Positions 36,944-48,489 of a DNA stretch of 64,000 nt are shown one piece after another. Below the pieces are notes generated by a model. That model did no database searches, was not told the origin of the DNA, and saw nothing but the letters and a program-made list of their open reading frames with translations. Position 1 is the first letter of the stretch. Each line of letters opens with the position of its first letter. The position numbers and the translations under genes were made by a program. This DNA is from Saxidomus purpurata (Eukaryota > Mollusca > Bivalvia > Venerida > Veneridae), in NCBI GenBank assembly GCA_022818135.1, contig JAFMSR010000017.1, positions 4,033,476 through 4,097,475 on the forward strand, in the 5' to 3' direction.

Positions 36944-37610
36944 AGCTCACCTGAGAACGAAGTGCTCAAAGGTGAGCTATTGTGATGGCCTGATGTCCGC
37001 TGTCTGTCTGTCGGTCCACACTTAATCTTGTGTATACTATGGGGCTGCATTTTTCACTGGATCTTCATGATACTTGGTCAGTATGATTGTCTTGATAAAA
37101 CCTAGGTCGAGTTTGAATATGGGTCATCTAGGGTCAAAAACTAGGTCATGGCGGCCAATCATAGAAAAACCTTGTGTATGCAGTAGAGTTTGCATTTTTC
37201 ATTGGATTTTCATGACACTTGGTCAGTATGATAACCTTGATGAAATCTAGGTTGAGTTTGAATATGGGTCATCTAGGGTCAAAAGCAAGGTCACAGGGTC
37301 AAATCATAGAAAAACCTTGTGTATGTAATGTTTGTATTTTTAACTGGAACTACATGAAACTTGGTCATAATGACTGCCTTGATGAAATGTAGGTATGACT
37401 GCCTTGATGAAATGTAGGTAGAGTTCGAAAAATGTGTCATCTGAGGTCAAAAAGTAGGTCATGGGGTCAAATCATAAAAAAACCTTGTGTGTGCAATAGA
37501 GGTTGCATTTTCATTGGATCTTTATGAAACTTGGTCAGTATGATTGCCTTGATGAAATGTAGTTTGAGTTAGCCAGGTGAGCGATAAAGGGCCATCTTGG
37601 CCCTCTTGTT
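36944..37610 (+). repeat. Most complete hairpin-ended Helitron-like repeat
   Basis: The 5' end AGCTCACCTGAGAACGAAGTG folds back to AGGTGAGCT. Next come 'gctgtctgtctgtcggtccac' and three to four units holding 'aaaaaccttgtgtatgca', 'ttggatttt.atgaaacttgg' and 'gatgaaat.taggt'. The 3' end is AGGTGAGCGATA followed by the hairpin AGGGCCATCTTGGCCCT (37,588-37,604) and CTTGTT. All end features are present, so this copy can serve as the reference for those at 1, 7558 and 20,302. Confidence 0.8.
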
Positions 37611-39419
37611 AAGCAGTGTGAATGTTTCTTGATAGAATGTGTAAAAATCTAGAGGCCTTGGAAACTGTATGTTAGTTCTTTTAGCCATGATTTTAATTGA
37701 CTGCTAATTGTTCTTGCCTCCTGATTTGTGAATAGATTATAAAAGCAAATTGGATGTTTGTATGATAGTCACATTTAGTTATTACTCAAAATTGTGCTGC
37801 CCTCTATAGTTTTTCTCTCCGTAAATGTTTCACAAAAGCTTTCTAGTTCTGACATATTTTTTATCGCAATTATTTACTTCCTTAAGTTAAGGCATCAGAA
37901 TTCTTGTTTTATGGTTTTTAACAATGTAGGGAAGAAAGGTAGCCACGTGAAAATTGAGGTAAAGGGAAATTATGTTCCATCTCATAGAATGTATGTAGTT
38001 ATTCTGTTTCCATGCTAAGCTTCAATATACATGTATACCACGGAAAATTATTGGTAAAGGGATGGCATGTATCATTTTGGGATATTTCGTGAAGTAGTGA
38101 TGTTAGCTTCTACAGCATCTGCTGAGTTACTTTTTCAGTCAGCTAGTCCTCGATTTTATTTGATATTCTAGAATTCTATGAGGTTCAGAAAGGCTACAAA
38201 AGTCGCAGATAAATTTTCTGACAGAAAAAAAAATGTTTTATTTTGTTCCCAATTCTTGCATCATTTGCTTCATTTTACATTTGTATATGAGATTACATAG
38301 ATTTCAAAAGATACTTTTATAACAAAAGTTGCACATTCACAGCTTACACTAAGGGAATGTTTTTTGTATTAAATTTGTTGTTTTTAAGGCAATTGTTTGC
38401 GTTCTTTTTTGCACTTGTCTGTTAATTCAGATTTTATTTCTTTAAGAAATTGTGTCTTGATACATAATAATTAAGTAAACTGATTAAGAAATGCCTTCAA
38501 ACTGGCATGTTTTCATACAGAAAGACTGTTTTAGACTTTAAGAAATACATAGATGTGGACTACAGACTGGGCATTTCTTGGTACATGAAACACCTGCCAT
38601 TTCTTTTTTTCCTCCGCTTTACATTTTTTTTAGCTTTTCTAATTCCAGTTATGCCTTCTTTACCCCCTCATCTGCTGAAAATATTTTTGCGATGTATATA
38701 ATTCTACTTTGACTTTACATATTTTTCACATATATGAATAATACATATATATATATATATATATATATTTTTGAAGGGTTGGTTAGACGTAATTGCAGTA
38801 TCTGTTCAGAGTTTGTTCCCGAGTGCATGACGTATTTTAGAATGAACTAGCTATTTAAAAGTAAAGGATTTTAACCGTTAACCTGCTGGCAGCAACCTAT
38901 TCAAGCTTTCTATCGAAACAGATCATTCATTCAGTGCAGATCATGATCTACAGTTCGCTATTCCGTCTGTAAATATAGTACTGTCCATTTTGAGAGATAA
39001 GTTCAGCAGTGCTACAGCTAAAGTTTCATTACTTACTCTGTGATTGTTTTTTTCATAGTTGTTTCTATTATATACCCCTTGTTTTTCTTGATCGGCATAG
39101 GTATTGTACATGTTGTTTCTACCCACAAGGCTTACCATTTACAACGTATATACATTTTTAGAGTATTGCATCTCATTTGTTTTCTATAGGATACATTTTG
39201 TTTGCATTTACACAAGCTGCATTGTTTTACAAAGGACAAACAACAATTTTTAGTAGACTTGATTTCAAGCTTAATTCATATATATTCCAAGTTAGGGCTG
39301 TTAGATAAATCATAGGACATGCTTATGTGATGTGAACGTGTTGGTTTTCTAGGCCGATCGATGATAACTGTAGCTGAGAATTTTCCTCAAATTTCTTCAG
39401 TTTGCCTTGTCCCAGGGAA
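37611..39419. other. Non-coding stretch with a (TA)n run and one palindromic repeat
   Basis: A TA dinucleotide run lies at about 38,744-38,768. A GATCATGATC-type repeat starts near TTAACCGTTAACC (38,871) with its core at 38,939-38,948. No exon was supported. Confidence 0.5.
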
Positions 39420-40160
39420 AGGTGAAAGGCTACATGTGGTGCAAGTTCAACTCATATACAGGGGAAAGCCTGAATGTGGTGCCAGTCCCAACTCGTGTAC
39501 GGGGAAAGCCTGAATGTGGTGCCAGTCCCAACTCGTGTACGGGGTAAAGCCTGAATGTGGTGCAAGTTCAACTCTTATACGGGGGAAAGCCTGAATGTGG
39601 TGCCAGTCCCAACTCATATACGGGGGAAATCCTGAATGTGGTGCCAGTCCCAACTCGTGTACGGGGGAAAGCCTGAATGTGGTGCCAGTCCCAACTCGTA
39701 TATGGGGGAAAGCCTGAATGTGGTGCCAGTCCCGACTCATATCAGGGGAAAGCCTGAATGTGGTGCCAGTCCCAACTCATATACAGGGGAAAGCCTGAAT
39801 GTGGTGCCAGTCCCAACTCATATACAGGGGAAAGCCTGAATGTGGTGCCAGTCCCAACTCGTATATGGGGGAAAGCCTGAATGTGGTGCCAGTCCCAACT
39901 CGTGTACGGGGGAAAGCCTGAATGTGGTGCCAGTCCCAACTCGTATATGGGGGAAAGCCTGAATGTAGTGCCAGTCCCAACTCATATACAGGGGAAAGCC
40001 TGAATGTGGTGCCAGTCCCAACTCATATACAGGGGAAAGCCTGAATGTGGTGCCAGTCCCAACTCGTGTACAGGGGAAAGCCTGAATGTGGTGCCAGTCC
40101 CAATTCGTATATGGGGGAAAGCCTGAATGTGGTGCCAGTCCCAACTCCTATACAGAGGGA
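39420..40160 (+). repeat. 41-bp minisatellite, about 18 units
   Basis: Eighteen copies of 'aaagcctgaatgtggtgcca' followed by 'gtcccaactc.tatac.gggg' were counted. Variation is concentrated at the 'cgtgtacggg', 'catatacagg' and 'cgtatatggg' positions, so distinguishable unit types alternate along the array. Overlapping open frames on both strands are a by-product: no stop occurs in the unit in some frames, and 41 is not a multiple of three. Confidence 0.95.
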
Positions 40161-42520
40161 AAGCAATACTAGTTTCATTTTGTTGTTAAGAATAGAAATA
40201 TATCATAAGCACTCGAGGAGCTATTATAATTACTTCCTTTTATCCTAGTTTAAAGAATGCATCAATGTTGTTTGCATTCTGTTTTGGCGTGTTTTAGACA
40301 ACATTGTAATGCATTATTTTCGGTATCGCTTATACATGTATTTATTATCTCATCCACATTCATTAAAGACACTTTTAATATGTGAAAGTAGAGCAATGTT
40401 GCTAGCAGTTGGAATGCACCATTGAGTCAGCTCATGTGTAAACATTAACCCTCTTACAGCAAGTGATTCTTCCTTAGTTACCAGTGTAGATCATGATCAC
40501 TATGAATATTTGTTCAGTCTGATCATGATCTGCAGTGCTTGCTTTTCACTGACCACCCACCTGTTTGAGCAAGTAATGGTACAGTCCAAGATCAAGGATT
40601 AGAAATTAAGCAAGGTAGACATCAAATAGTCTTTATGTTAAATAGAATTGATTCAATACTTGCTATTAACTTTGTATGCTATTTTTTGTTTTAACAAATA
40701 TTGTGGTAATATTTACGTACATTTGAAAGTAAGTTCAATAATAAATAAACTTGCAAGTGCTAGTAGGAGTTCCAGCTACACCAACGTTTTGTTTTTCAGA
40801 GTAATATATGAGATAGTTTAGAAGAATAACTAAAAAACTACACCTTACCATTGATCATCGAAGCTCTAATTTTGAAACCTCATTCAAAGAGTTAGATATG
40901 AGATAACATTAATAAGAGTAGTTAGAAGTATACAGCTCTCCAAACAATTTAAGTCTAAACTGATTATGTAGCATTTTTGTAATAACAAAGCTTTCAGTTT
41001 ACTTTAATACATGTTCAACCACTCTAGTCTGAAATTGAAATAAAGCTTGGAATTTGTAAAAATATGCTGAGTCATCAAAATTTTTAATGCTTCTACTGTG
41101 GAAACCAGCTTTACCAAATGTCTGCAAGCTTCCCTTAAAACTGGGAACCAGCAGTACCCAGGCTGAGTTTCATTGTGAATTTAAACATGGTGATGTCACT
41201 ATATAGAGTCATAACTTGTTATCTTGGGCCATTTCTCATAGTAGTTGTGCTTATATCAACTGCAGAACACAGATTGGCAGTTCTGACGGTGAAACTTTGC
41301 ATTTACTTCTGTGTAGGAAGTGTTCTTATGTAGACAGTTAGGGGTAAGGTTTTCTTTTACCCAGAAAATGATATTTTTGCAAAGATTTCAAGGTATAAAC
41401 AAGTTGCAAATTTCGTTTTGAGATAAGTTATTTTGTTGTGTAGGCACAGAATGAATACTGTATGATAAGAGTTAATATTGAAACATCACAACATGTGATG
41501 AGGGCCCATATTCTCCACAGATGTAAAATTTATACAGGTGACATTGTGCCAGAAAATCTACAAAATTAGTTTAAGGGTTCACTGTCAAACTGCTGTAACT
41601 GCTTCTATTTCTGTATACACTTGGAAGAGTTTTGCATTAATACTTAGGAGATACATTTTGTCATGTGGTTTTCACAGCCCAGTTTATGTATATTTTACCA
41701 TAAAGTCGAGCCACATAATAGTGTGTCCTATAAGATTGGGAAACATGGTAGAGAAATAACAAACTGTATCAAGGCCACATACCAGGAAATAGACCAGGCT
41801 AAACATAAAACATAAAAATTAAAGGCCTCATATAGATCAACTATGCATGAGAAAAAAAGCTATGAATTTGTGAAGGTGACTATTTCAGAAGTAGTTAACA
41901 TAAAATGATGCTGGTATGTTAGAAATATATCACTGTAAAACAATAGTATTATCTTTACTTTGTTGTTTTAAATATAACATGTATTCTTATTCATCTATTC
42001 GTTCATCATCAATGTTAATGGTGCTTCCCCATTTCTAAATATAGTTGTCATGTGCCAGAGTTTGTAGTCATGTGACCTTTGTACAGGTGTAGTCCTTAAG
42101 TATACATCATTTTTCCTGAGATTTTTGTTGTATTGATATGAAATTGTCAATCTTTCGGATTCTTCCAGCAGATTTGATTGATATTTGGTGGGGAAAAATC
42201 ACTTTTACTTTCTTACATTTTTGCGATTGCGTAATAGAACAGTATATATTTATGTAAAAACAATATACTAAGTAAATTGTATGTTTTATTTTTCTAAGTC
42301 TGCTTCAGTGAAGGCCATATTTAACTTGTGAGTTTGCTACAGTGAGTTCACTATAAATAGCATGATCAATTTTTCCTTTTTGTATTTTTGTGCAGTGTAA
42401 AAAATTAATTTAAAAACATGTTTTTGTGTACCAGAAAATATAAACAATCTACAAGACATGAAAATTTTATATATAAATTTGATGCAGATTGATACATCTC
42501 TATAGAAATACTTGTCTGAT
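40161..42520. other. Non-coding stretch with one palindromic MITE-like copy
   Basis: A repeat beginning TTAACCCTC near 40,446 holds two GATCATGATC palindromes (40,489-40,498 and 40,521-40,530). The 41,538-41,759 open frame has no recognisable domain. Confidence 0.5.
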
Positions 42521-42780
42521 GTAGATGCCACCTGTATGTATTTGTTGTTTTGATGGGCCTTGGTGATTTCATTGTTCCCTGAAGGACAATAGCAATGTGT
42601 GTATATAATAGGAAGAGGCAATAAAAGTTATGAATATGTTCAGTTGAAAATATTTCTTGTCTATTTAATCCTTAGTTGTCTTACTTCAGGTTAGAAAATT
42701 CCAAAACGTTGCAAAGTTATTATCTTAGATATTGACAGTGAAAAAATAAGTACAGTAATAACCATGCCCATATGACATAT
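42521..42780 (+). repeat. Segment also present at 49,493-49,750
   Basis: From 'gatgggccttggtgatttca' through 'tcttgtctatttaatcctta' the two copies are nearly identical for over 130 bp and remain alignable on both sides. The segment contains an AATAAA (42,620-42,625). It may be a dispersed repeat or a short duplication from the PTP4A 3' side to the TRIM cluster. Confidence 0.8.
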
Positions 42781-42915
42781 AAACATAAGGTCCAGAGTTT
42801 AGCTAGTTGGTGTGAAGCATTGTCTAGTGATTCTCTTCCAAAACTGTTCAAATTATGCCCCTATGGTCAAAATTGGCTCTGCCATAGGGCTTGATTATGT
42901 TATATCCTTTGCACA
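42781..42915 (+). repeat. Fragment of a Helitron-like repeat
   Basis: 'ccaaaactgttcaaattatgcccctatggtcaaaattg' is a worn copy of the core unit of the element at 20,302-21,130. Confidence 0.55.
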
Positions 42916-43005
42916 GCTGGCATATTTTGTTACACAATCGACAGACATGCATGTGTTTTTGTAAAACACTGTACATCACGTGATGCTACTTTCGGTTTAC
43001 TGCGC

Positions 43006-43383
43006 TTGTTGTATACGTCAGCAAATAGATTGAGCTGTAACACGAAAGTAAAATTTCCATTGGCCCACCTACAGAGGCCATGCGCAGGGGTTACCCTGTG
43101 TGCTAACCTGCGCATGGACTTCTTTTTCGATTTTAAGTGTTCTCATAAGATGTCAATATACCTAGGTTTGAGTACAACATGTCTGCTTTATGTCTATGAA
43201 AAAATATTTGCATGCACTCGAAACGCTATCCCACAGAGGCCTGTACTGAACGTTGGTAAAACGAAAATTTTCAAACCTGGTAAAATTGTGTCCAAGGTCA
43301 TTTTCAAGGTTGTCTTAAAGTGTCAGCATTTGCCTCAGACGTCCGAGTTTTCAACATTCAGGAGCTGTCGGCATAGCCTTTAA
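43006..43383 (+). other. Promoter-like CpG segment with an unassigned short ORF
   Basis: The segment interrupts repeat sequence and is richer in CpG. It contains ATTGGCCCA (inverted CCAAT) near 43,060 and two inverted NRF-1-like sites (43,078-43,088 and 43,107-43,117). An ATG at 43,114 opens an 85-codon frame beginning MDFFFDFKCSHKMSIYLGLS and ending at 43,383. It is Lys- and Cys-containing but has no domain I recognise. It may be a first exon plus promoter or an inserted piece of unknown origin. Confidence 0.3.
43078..43117. promoter_or_regulatory. Perfect 11-bp inverted repeat of NRF-1-like sites
   Basis: CCATGCGCAGG (43,078-43,088) and CCTGCGCATGG (43,107-43,117) are exact reverse complements separated by 18 bp. 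Each matches the half-site style of the metazoan NRF-1 element. A CCAAT-type word lies just upstream. Confidence 0.4.
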
Positions 43384-43519
43384 ATTCATACAGACAAAAC
43401 GTGTTCAATACGGTAACTGTCACTTCTATGGAAGGCCAAACCTGTCTAAACCCGCGTATACGGTTCATTACGTTATGGCCGTTCAAAGGATATAAAATCA
43501 AATAAGGAATTGAAAAATT

Positions 43520-43985
43520 AAATGATCCAACCCCCTATGATATAGAACTTAGATTTTTAATTTGTAGCATATCTTAGTTGTCTTCTACCAAGATTGTTTG
43601 AAATATGCCCCTGGGGTCAAATTGGTCACACTCCACGAGTGATTATTTTACATAGACTTGTATAGGAAAGTGTTTGAAAAATTTATACTCAGTAATTGCA
43701 AAGTTTAGAGCTTAGTTATTTGGTATGTACCATTAACAAGTGGTCCACTACAACAACTATTGTAATTATGACCTTGTGGTCAAAACTTGACCATGTAGTA
43801 ATTTTTGCAAATATGTTTCACTTACCCGGGAAGACCTTGACCATGACCTACTTACGTTTTTTGAAGCTACAGCAATGAAATAAGGACCATATGTACAGTT
43901 TTGCCAACCAAAACCAATATTTAATCAGGATGACCTTGTACAACGGCCAATGGTGAGGAATTTAGGGCCATCTTGTTCAGTTATT
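43520..43985 (+). repeat. Worn Helitron-like repeat, 3' part
   Basis: Core text 'cttctaccaagattgtttgaaatatgcccctggggtcaaa' and the closing 'tagggccatcttgttca' match the family at 20,302. With 42,781-42,915 it may be one element split by the segment at about 42,950-43,500. Confidence 0.6.
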
Positions 43986-44698
43986 TGTATCATCAACATT
44001 AATCTGTTGTAACAGTAGCAATTGGGTAGAGGATATAAAAACAGAAGTTAGTTTATCACTGGTCCTCTCATATAAGTTGACCCCAGCTGTGAGCAAGAAG
44101 CCATGTCTCAAATTCTTTTCAGTTGTTTCTAAATACCGGGTACCCTTGCAATGCCGCTCGAACTGTCATAAAACAAATTGGATCATGAATTTATAAATAA
44201 CGTGATAACCAGTAACTTACAAAATATTATCAGGGAGAATGTCGCATAATGTTCTGTGCCTACAGATTTCAAACCACGGGCGTTATAGATGCAACCCAAT
44301 TTTAACTTTTTTAATTAAAAAGAGTTGCACCTTAAATTAGTGGTCATTGAAGAATGAAATGTAGCTATAAATCTAGTACATATGATTTATGTGACCAGAC
44401 TCCATTTTGTTATGGGGAATTAGCCAATAAATACTGTAAAGTTTACATCTTTATTCCAGTTTGCAATGTTTTCTATAATTTCTCTCATAATTTATCACCT
44501 AACATTTTCAATAAATAATCCAAACTTAAACGATGTGTTTTATCTTTCTTAAATATTTTCAAAAGCACCTTAACTCTTAAAGACCTAAGACCTAACTAAC
44601 TGTCTCTACATCTCCCTTTCCTTCCAACTTTTCATTCTAAAAGTTTGTTTCATACTTTAACCAATCACACCCCATCTTGCATAACTTTTTTACCAATC

Positions 44699-44842
44699 AT
44701 GTCGGAGTCTTATACAGGGAAAAAACGTGTGTTAACTGGGAGATGTCTGCGCCGTTATTCAAACCGTTATTCTTTAGCTCGACATTTCTATGAAAAAAGG
44801 GAACTATCTCCAAGTACATCGCCCGGCGCAAGTCCGGCGTAA
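44699..44842 (+). CDS. Short basic ORF, 47 aa, unknown
   Basis: An ATG preceded by two CCAAT boxes (44,659-44,665 and 44,692-44,697) opens MSESYTGKKRVLTGRCLRRY and ends in a Ser/Pro-rich tail (SPSTSPGASPA) with TAA at 44,840-44,842. A donor-like CCGCTG|GTGAGTC follows the stop by about 9 bases. Base use is richer in CpG than the surroundings. No family is recognised. It may be a small gene, a first exon read in the wrong frame, or part of an old element. Confidence 0.3.
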   Translation: MSESYTGKKRVLTGRCLRRYSNRYSLARHFYEKRELSPSTSPGASPA

Positions 44843-44849
44843 AAACCGC

Positions 44850-46405
44850 TGGTGAGTCACACCTATGCGTAAACAACACGACGTTGACGGTTATTTCGTA
44901 CCAGTAAGAGCGTCACTTTTATTTCAAAAAGTTATTTATGCAGGTATGGCTTTGAAACGTTACCATACTTGTTTACCATCATAACCCTCCATCTACAGAC
45001 CAACGAGCTAGGCATCAACCTCTGTCAAGGTTTTTGACAGAAATATGGCCCTTTTGACTCATAGAAAGTAAACTTGAGCTGATGGTTTTTAAATTATTTG
45101 TTATCTACCTATTCACTTCTTACATTCTTAATAACCATTGGACCCTGCGGAAGTATTGCGTCCCAGCACGTGGGGGAAGAGATCAGCCATACTTGTTTAC
45201 CATCATGACCTACATCAACAGACTAAGAGTACATAACTACTGTCAAGGTATTCAACAATTATGCCGGCCTTTATTACTTAAAAATTCATTGAAGTTTATT
45301 GGTAAACGATACTCATAACCCTTTCAGATATTAACACGGGCCATAAAAAAGAACACTTTGAGAGATTGCAATTGAACAGACTTTTTTTTAGAAATAGTTC
45401 GAATTTTCAGGGGATCATTAACCGCATCTAGTAAGACAAGAGAAGGTAACGAATCCATGTAGTTTCGAGGAGATTTGATTTCAAAAATAAAGGCCCTTTT
45501 TATCGAGCTTTAGAAAGAGCATCAGGTTTTAGGAAAGTATTTCGATACAATCCATTCATATTTGACGGAATAAACATGCATTCGAGATATTCAACTATGA
45601 AAGTTGGTAAATGACGTCACAGTTAACCATCATAGTGACGTCCCAGTGTAAACAAAGACAGGAAAGGTAAGTCAATGTCAAGGATTTTCGATGAATGAAA
45701 TAAACTGGCCGGGGGGGAATTTCTTTTTGACTTAGTAAACTTAGTTAATTAATTAATTCATTCTTGTCCACTTGTTGACTTAACTACAGTTTGAGATATG
45801 TACTTTGAAGAAGTTGGACAGTAGTTAATTCACGTGTGAACCTATCAAAAGTCCTATCTGTAAGGTGCAAGAGAAGATAACTCTTTAATCAACATGTTTT
45901 TTGATTTACGTACATGTAGAAAGCGGTTTTCTAGTTAAAGTGCAATGTGATCAAATAAGCTGTCAAAAAAAGGATTTGTTTTATTGGCAAGGGCACTAAA
46001 AAGGGAAGTCGGGGAAGTCGAACCCGCTCCCTCGGTCCCTACTGACAGCTCTTGTTATATAACTATTTACTGTCTTTAACACCTGATGCTTATTAAGACC
46101 TTGTAGTGCTGGTTCTAATTGCTGAGACGAATTATGTCTGCAAAACTCTTTTTGAAGCACTAGACATCAATTCAGCATGTGTCCAGAAACTAATTATTAA
46201 TCATAATAATAAGGCTTTAGGTTACATTAACATAGTACTAATTTGACAAGGATTCATTTCTTTTAGCTGAATTTGTAGGCTACATTTTACAATGAGGCAG
46301 ATTAAAAAATATAGTTATGTAACGGTGCAAACAGTCTCAATTTCTCTTTCCAAAAAAACCCCATAAAACATACGCATACTTGATTGAGAATATTGAGAAG
46401 TTTGC
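44850..46405. other. Non-coding stretch, nothing firmly recognised
   Basis: Two units about 200 bp apart near 44,960-45,260 share 'cttgtttaccatcat.acc' and 'gtcaaggt.tt..aca', which looks like worn tandem-repeat core. Paired TGACGTCA-like words occur near 45,612 and 45,636. No exon was supported. Confidence 0.4.
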
Positions 46406-46851
46406 CTAAATAAACATATAAATTTTCATTTTTCTTGGTGGATCTGACGTAACCACAAATTTGTCCATGTGCTTGTTGAAACACATTCCGAAAATATTAC
46501 AATTATCCTGCCTTGGAATAATTACCCTCAACAACTTTCCTTCATTGCTTAGCTGTTGAACGCACCCAGAACCATACAACGCAACATATATATTTTCGTA
46601 ATGGTCTACAACAACTGCCCAAGGAAATTTCATATTTGTATCACTATACGAAAAGACATACCTTCCCGAAATATCAATACAGTGCAATGTGTGGTTATTA
46701 TGAGAAGAAATATAAAGGCAACTGAACTTTGTGTCAAAGGCAACATTATATGCATACATTAATATGTTGTCTCCAGCCAAGTCAAGAGTAATAGACCCTG
46801 CATCTCTACCGTCAAGATAGAACTTCTGTATCTTCCCGTTTGATTTTGACA

Positions 46852-46860
46852 GCGCAACGT
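46852..46860 (-). other. Site of a 25-bp deletion in TRIM copy 1
   Basis: Between 'gacag' and 'gtgatca.ctctgac' copies 2 and 3 both have 31 bases and copy 1 has 6. The loss is not a multiple of three. Confidence 0.85.
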
Positions 46861-46944
46861 GATCAGCTCTGACTTAGAACTGGCAAGTACTGTAACATGA
46901 GACAGCTGTTTCTTTTCTAGTATAATAATATCGATTCTGTTGGA

Positions 46945-46947
46945 TCA
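46945..46947 (-). other. Premature stop in TRIM copy 1
   Basis: Copy 1 reads GCC TTG CCA TGA TCC where copy 2 reads GCC CTG/TTG CCA CAA GCC-like codons (protein ...ALPQ). Two substitutions turned the Gln codon into TGA. Confidence 0.85.
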
Positions 46948-48460
46948 TGGCAAGGCGACAGCAATTTCACCTTGTTCTAGTTCAGCCAAAGCTGTCGGTG
47001 CAGACGGACACACGAATGATGACAGGCATGTCCCGTCTTCTTCCTGGTAAACATTTATTGTCCAACTAAATTCAAACGCTATTATGATGCGGCTACCTAT
47101 CCACAGACAATATCTTGGCTGGCCGTCTTTTACATCGAACTCGTTTACAAAAGTCACCTTTCTGCTTTTGAAATCTCTGTTGCTAGGGAGAAAAGGCAGG
47201 TCATACTCTGATATCACTTCTTGTACCTGAAAGCGGTCATGTATAGCATCAATTGCGTCTTTACTTGGTTTGGCTTCGACTAGAGTCAGTGTAGTTTTGC
47301 TTGCTTTGTGATAAATTTCTGTTACCCTTTCATCATACTTCGTAACAAGTTTCCTCATTTCTCTTTCCACCAAATAATTGTGTGTCGGTGTCCCAAATTT
47401 CGATGTGTTCTTTAATATGGTCACCGAATGTTTGATATCGCGTTTCAACGTTTCTGCAGATTCTTTCTGTGAAGAACTCTCTCTTGACAGCTTAAGTTTT
47501 CTTGACGACATTTCTGACAGGACTCTTTTTTCAAGTTTATCGTAAGCGGTGTAAATATCTGCTTTAAATTGCCTCATATATCGCTTGACTTCTTTTTCGT
47601 TTGTGGCGAGTCTAAGAAAGAACGTTGATTCGTTCTTAATCAGTTCGTCCGTTTGTTTCTCAATAACGTCAAGCCTTTTACGAACATCAACAGTAACCTC
47701 TCTCTTACTGACTTCGTCAGCAAGTGAAACCATATCTTCACATTTTCTGTGTGTAACAATGGCACACTCATTACAACATAGCTCATCGTGATCTTTGCAG
47801 AGATATCTCACCTCTTCACAACTGTGTTTTGGACACTTAGAAATGTTAGCTAAATATTCCAGCTCTTTCAAATCCAAAGCATCCCCATTCTCCCCAAATT
47901 CGGTCAGTTTATGACTAGATGATGACTTACTTTTCCTATGATGTCGTTTGCATTCACCGCACAACTTTTCTGAACAATCGTAACAATATACAATAGCCTG
48001 GACATCATTTTCCTCTCTCAAACATGGTTCACAGCAGTTTCCTTTCGTATTCATCTTGTCAACTGTGTCGTTTAAAATCGAAAAAAGCGTAAAGTTTATC
48101 GGGAAGTTCTCCACCCACTTTATTACATTGTTAAACTTGACGCTATCAGTTTTCGTATCCGCCCTACAAACAGGACAAAGTAACTTTTGCTTGCCAGATT
48201 TGTCCAACAATTTCTGTATGTATCCATTTAAACATAAATGACAGAATGTATGTAAACACGGTAAAGTTCTGGGCGTTTCGTATGATTCTAAACAGATAGT
48301 ACAGTGAAAGAAATCCTTATTCACAAAAACATGAACTCCCGTCGCCATTTAAAGTTGATCAATCGATACACTATTATACATGTTTAAGGCTAAAACAAAG
48401 TCAGTGCGAAGTTTAAACATGGACTTGCAATTTATACTACCCTTGCTTCTTTTTTCTTTC

Positions 48461-48485
48461 TTTCTGTTGCATCATACAAATAATC
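48461..48485 (-). promoter_or_regulatory. Conserved upstream block of TRIM copy 1
   Basis: The + strand text 'tttctgttgcatcatacaaa' plus 'taatc' recurs upstream of all three TRIM copies, here 113 bp from the ATG. It is far better conserved than the sequence around it and is a candidate core promoter or leader element. Confidence 0.5.
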
Positions 48486-48489
48486 AGAC

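Larger units (their letters stand above)
46406..48348 (-). pseudogene. TRIM copy 1: RING/B-box/coiled-coil protein, C-terminal propeller broken
   Basis: From the ATG at 48,348 a 467-codon frame encodes a C3HC4 RING (ligands from CTIC near residue 16 to CPVC near 60), two B-boxes and a coiled coil. This is the layout of TRIM-type E3 ubiquitin ligases. The frame ends at TGA (46,945-46,947), where the intact copy 2 has a Gln codon (CAA). Beyond it the homology to the C-terminal beta-propeller continues, but a 25-bp deletion near 46,852-46,860 shifts the frame again. The last 120 or so residues can be read in a third segment to TAG at 46,406-46,408. All zinc ligands remain. It may therefore be a pseudogene, or it may make a truncated RING/B-box/coiled-coil protein lacking the substrate-binding propeller. 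Confidence 0.85.

Noticed and set aside
39447..40248. Several overlapping frames with WDWHHIQAFP- or PECGASPNS-type repeats
   Set aside because: They only read the 41-bp minisatellite in different frames and strands.
42337..42621. 94-codon minus-strand ORF
   Set aside because: It overlaps a dispersed repeat segment, shows no family signature and is rich in Lys, Ile, Tyr and Phe as expected from AT-rich chance frames.
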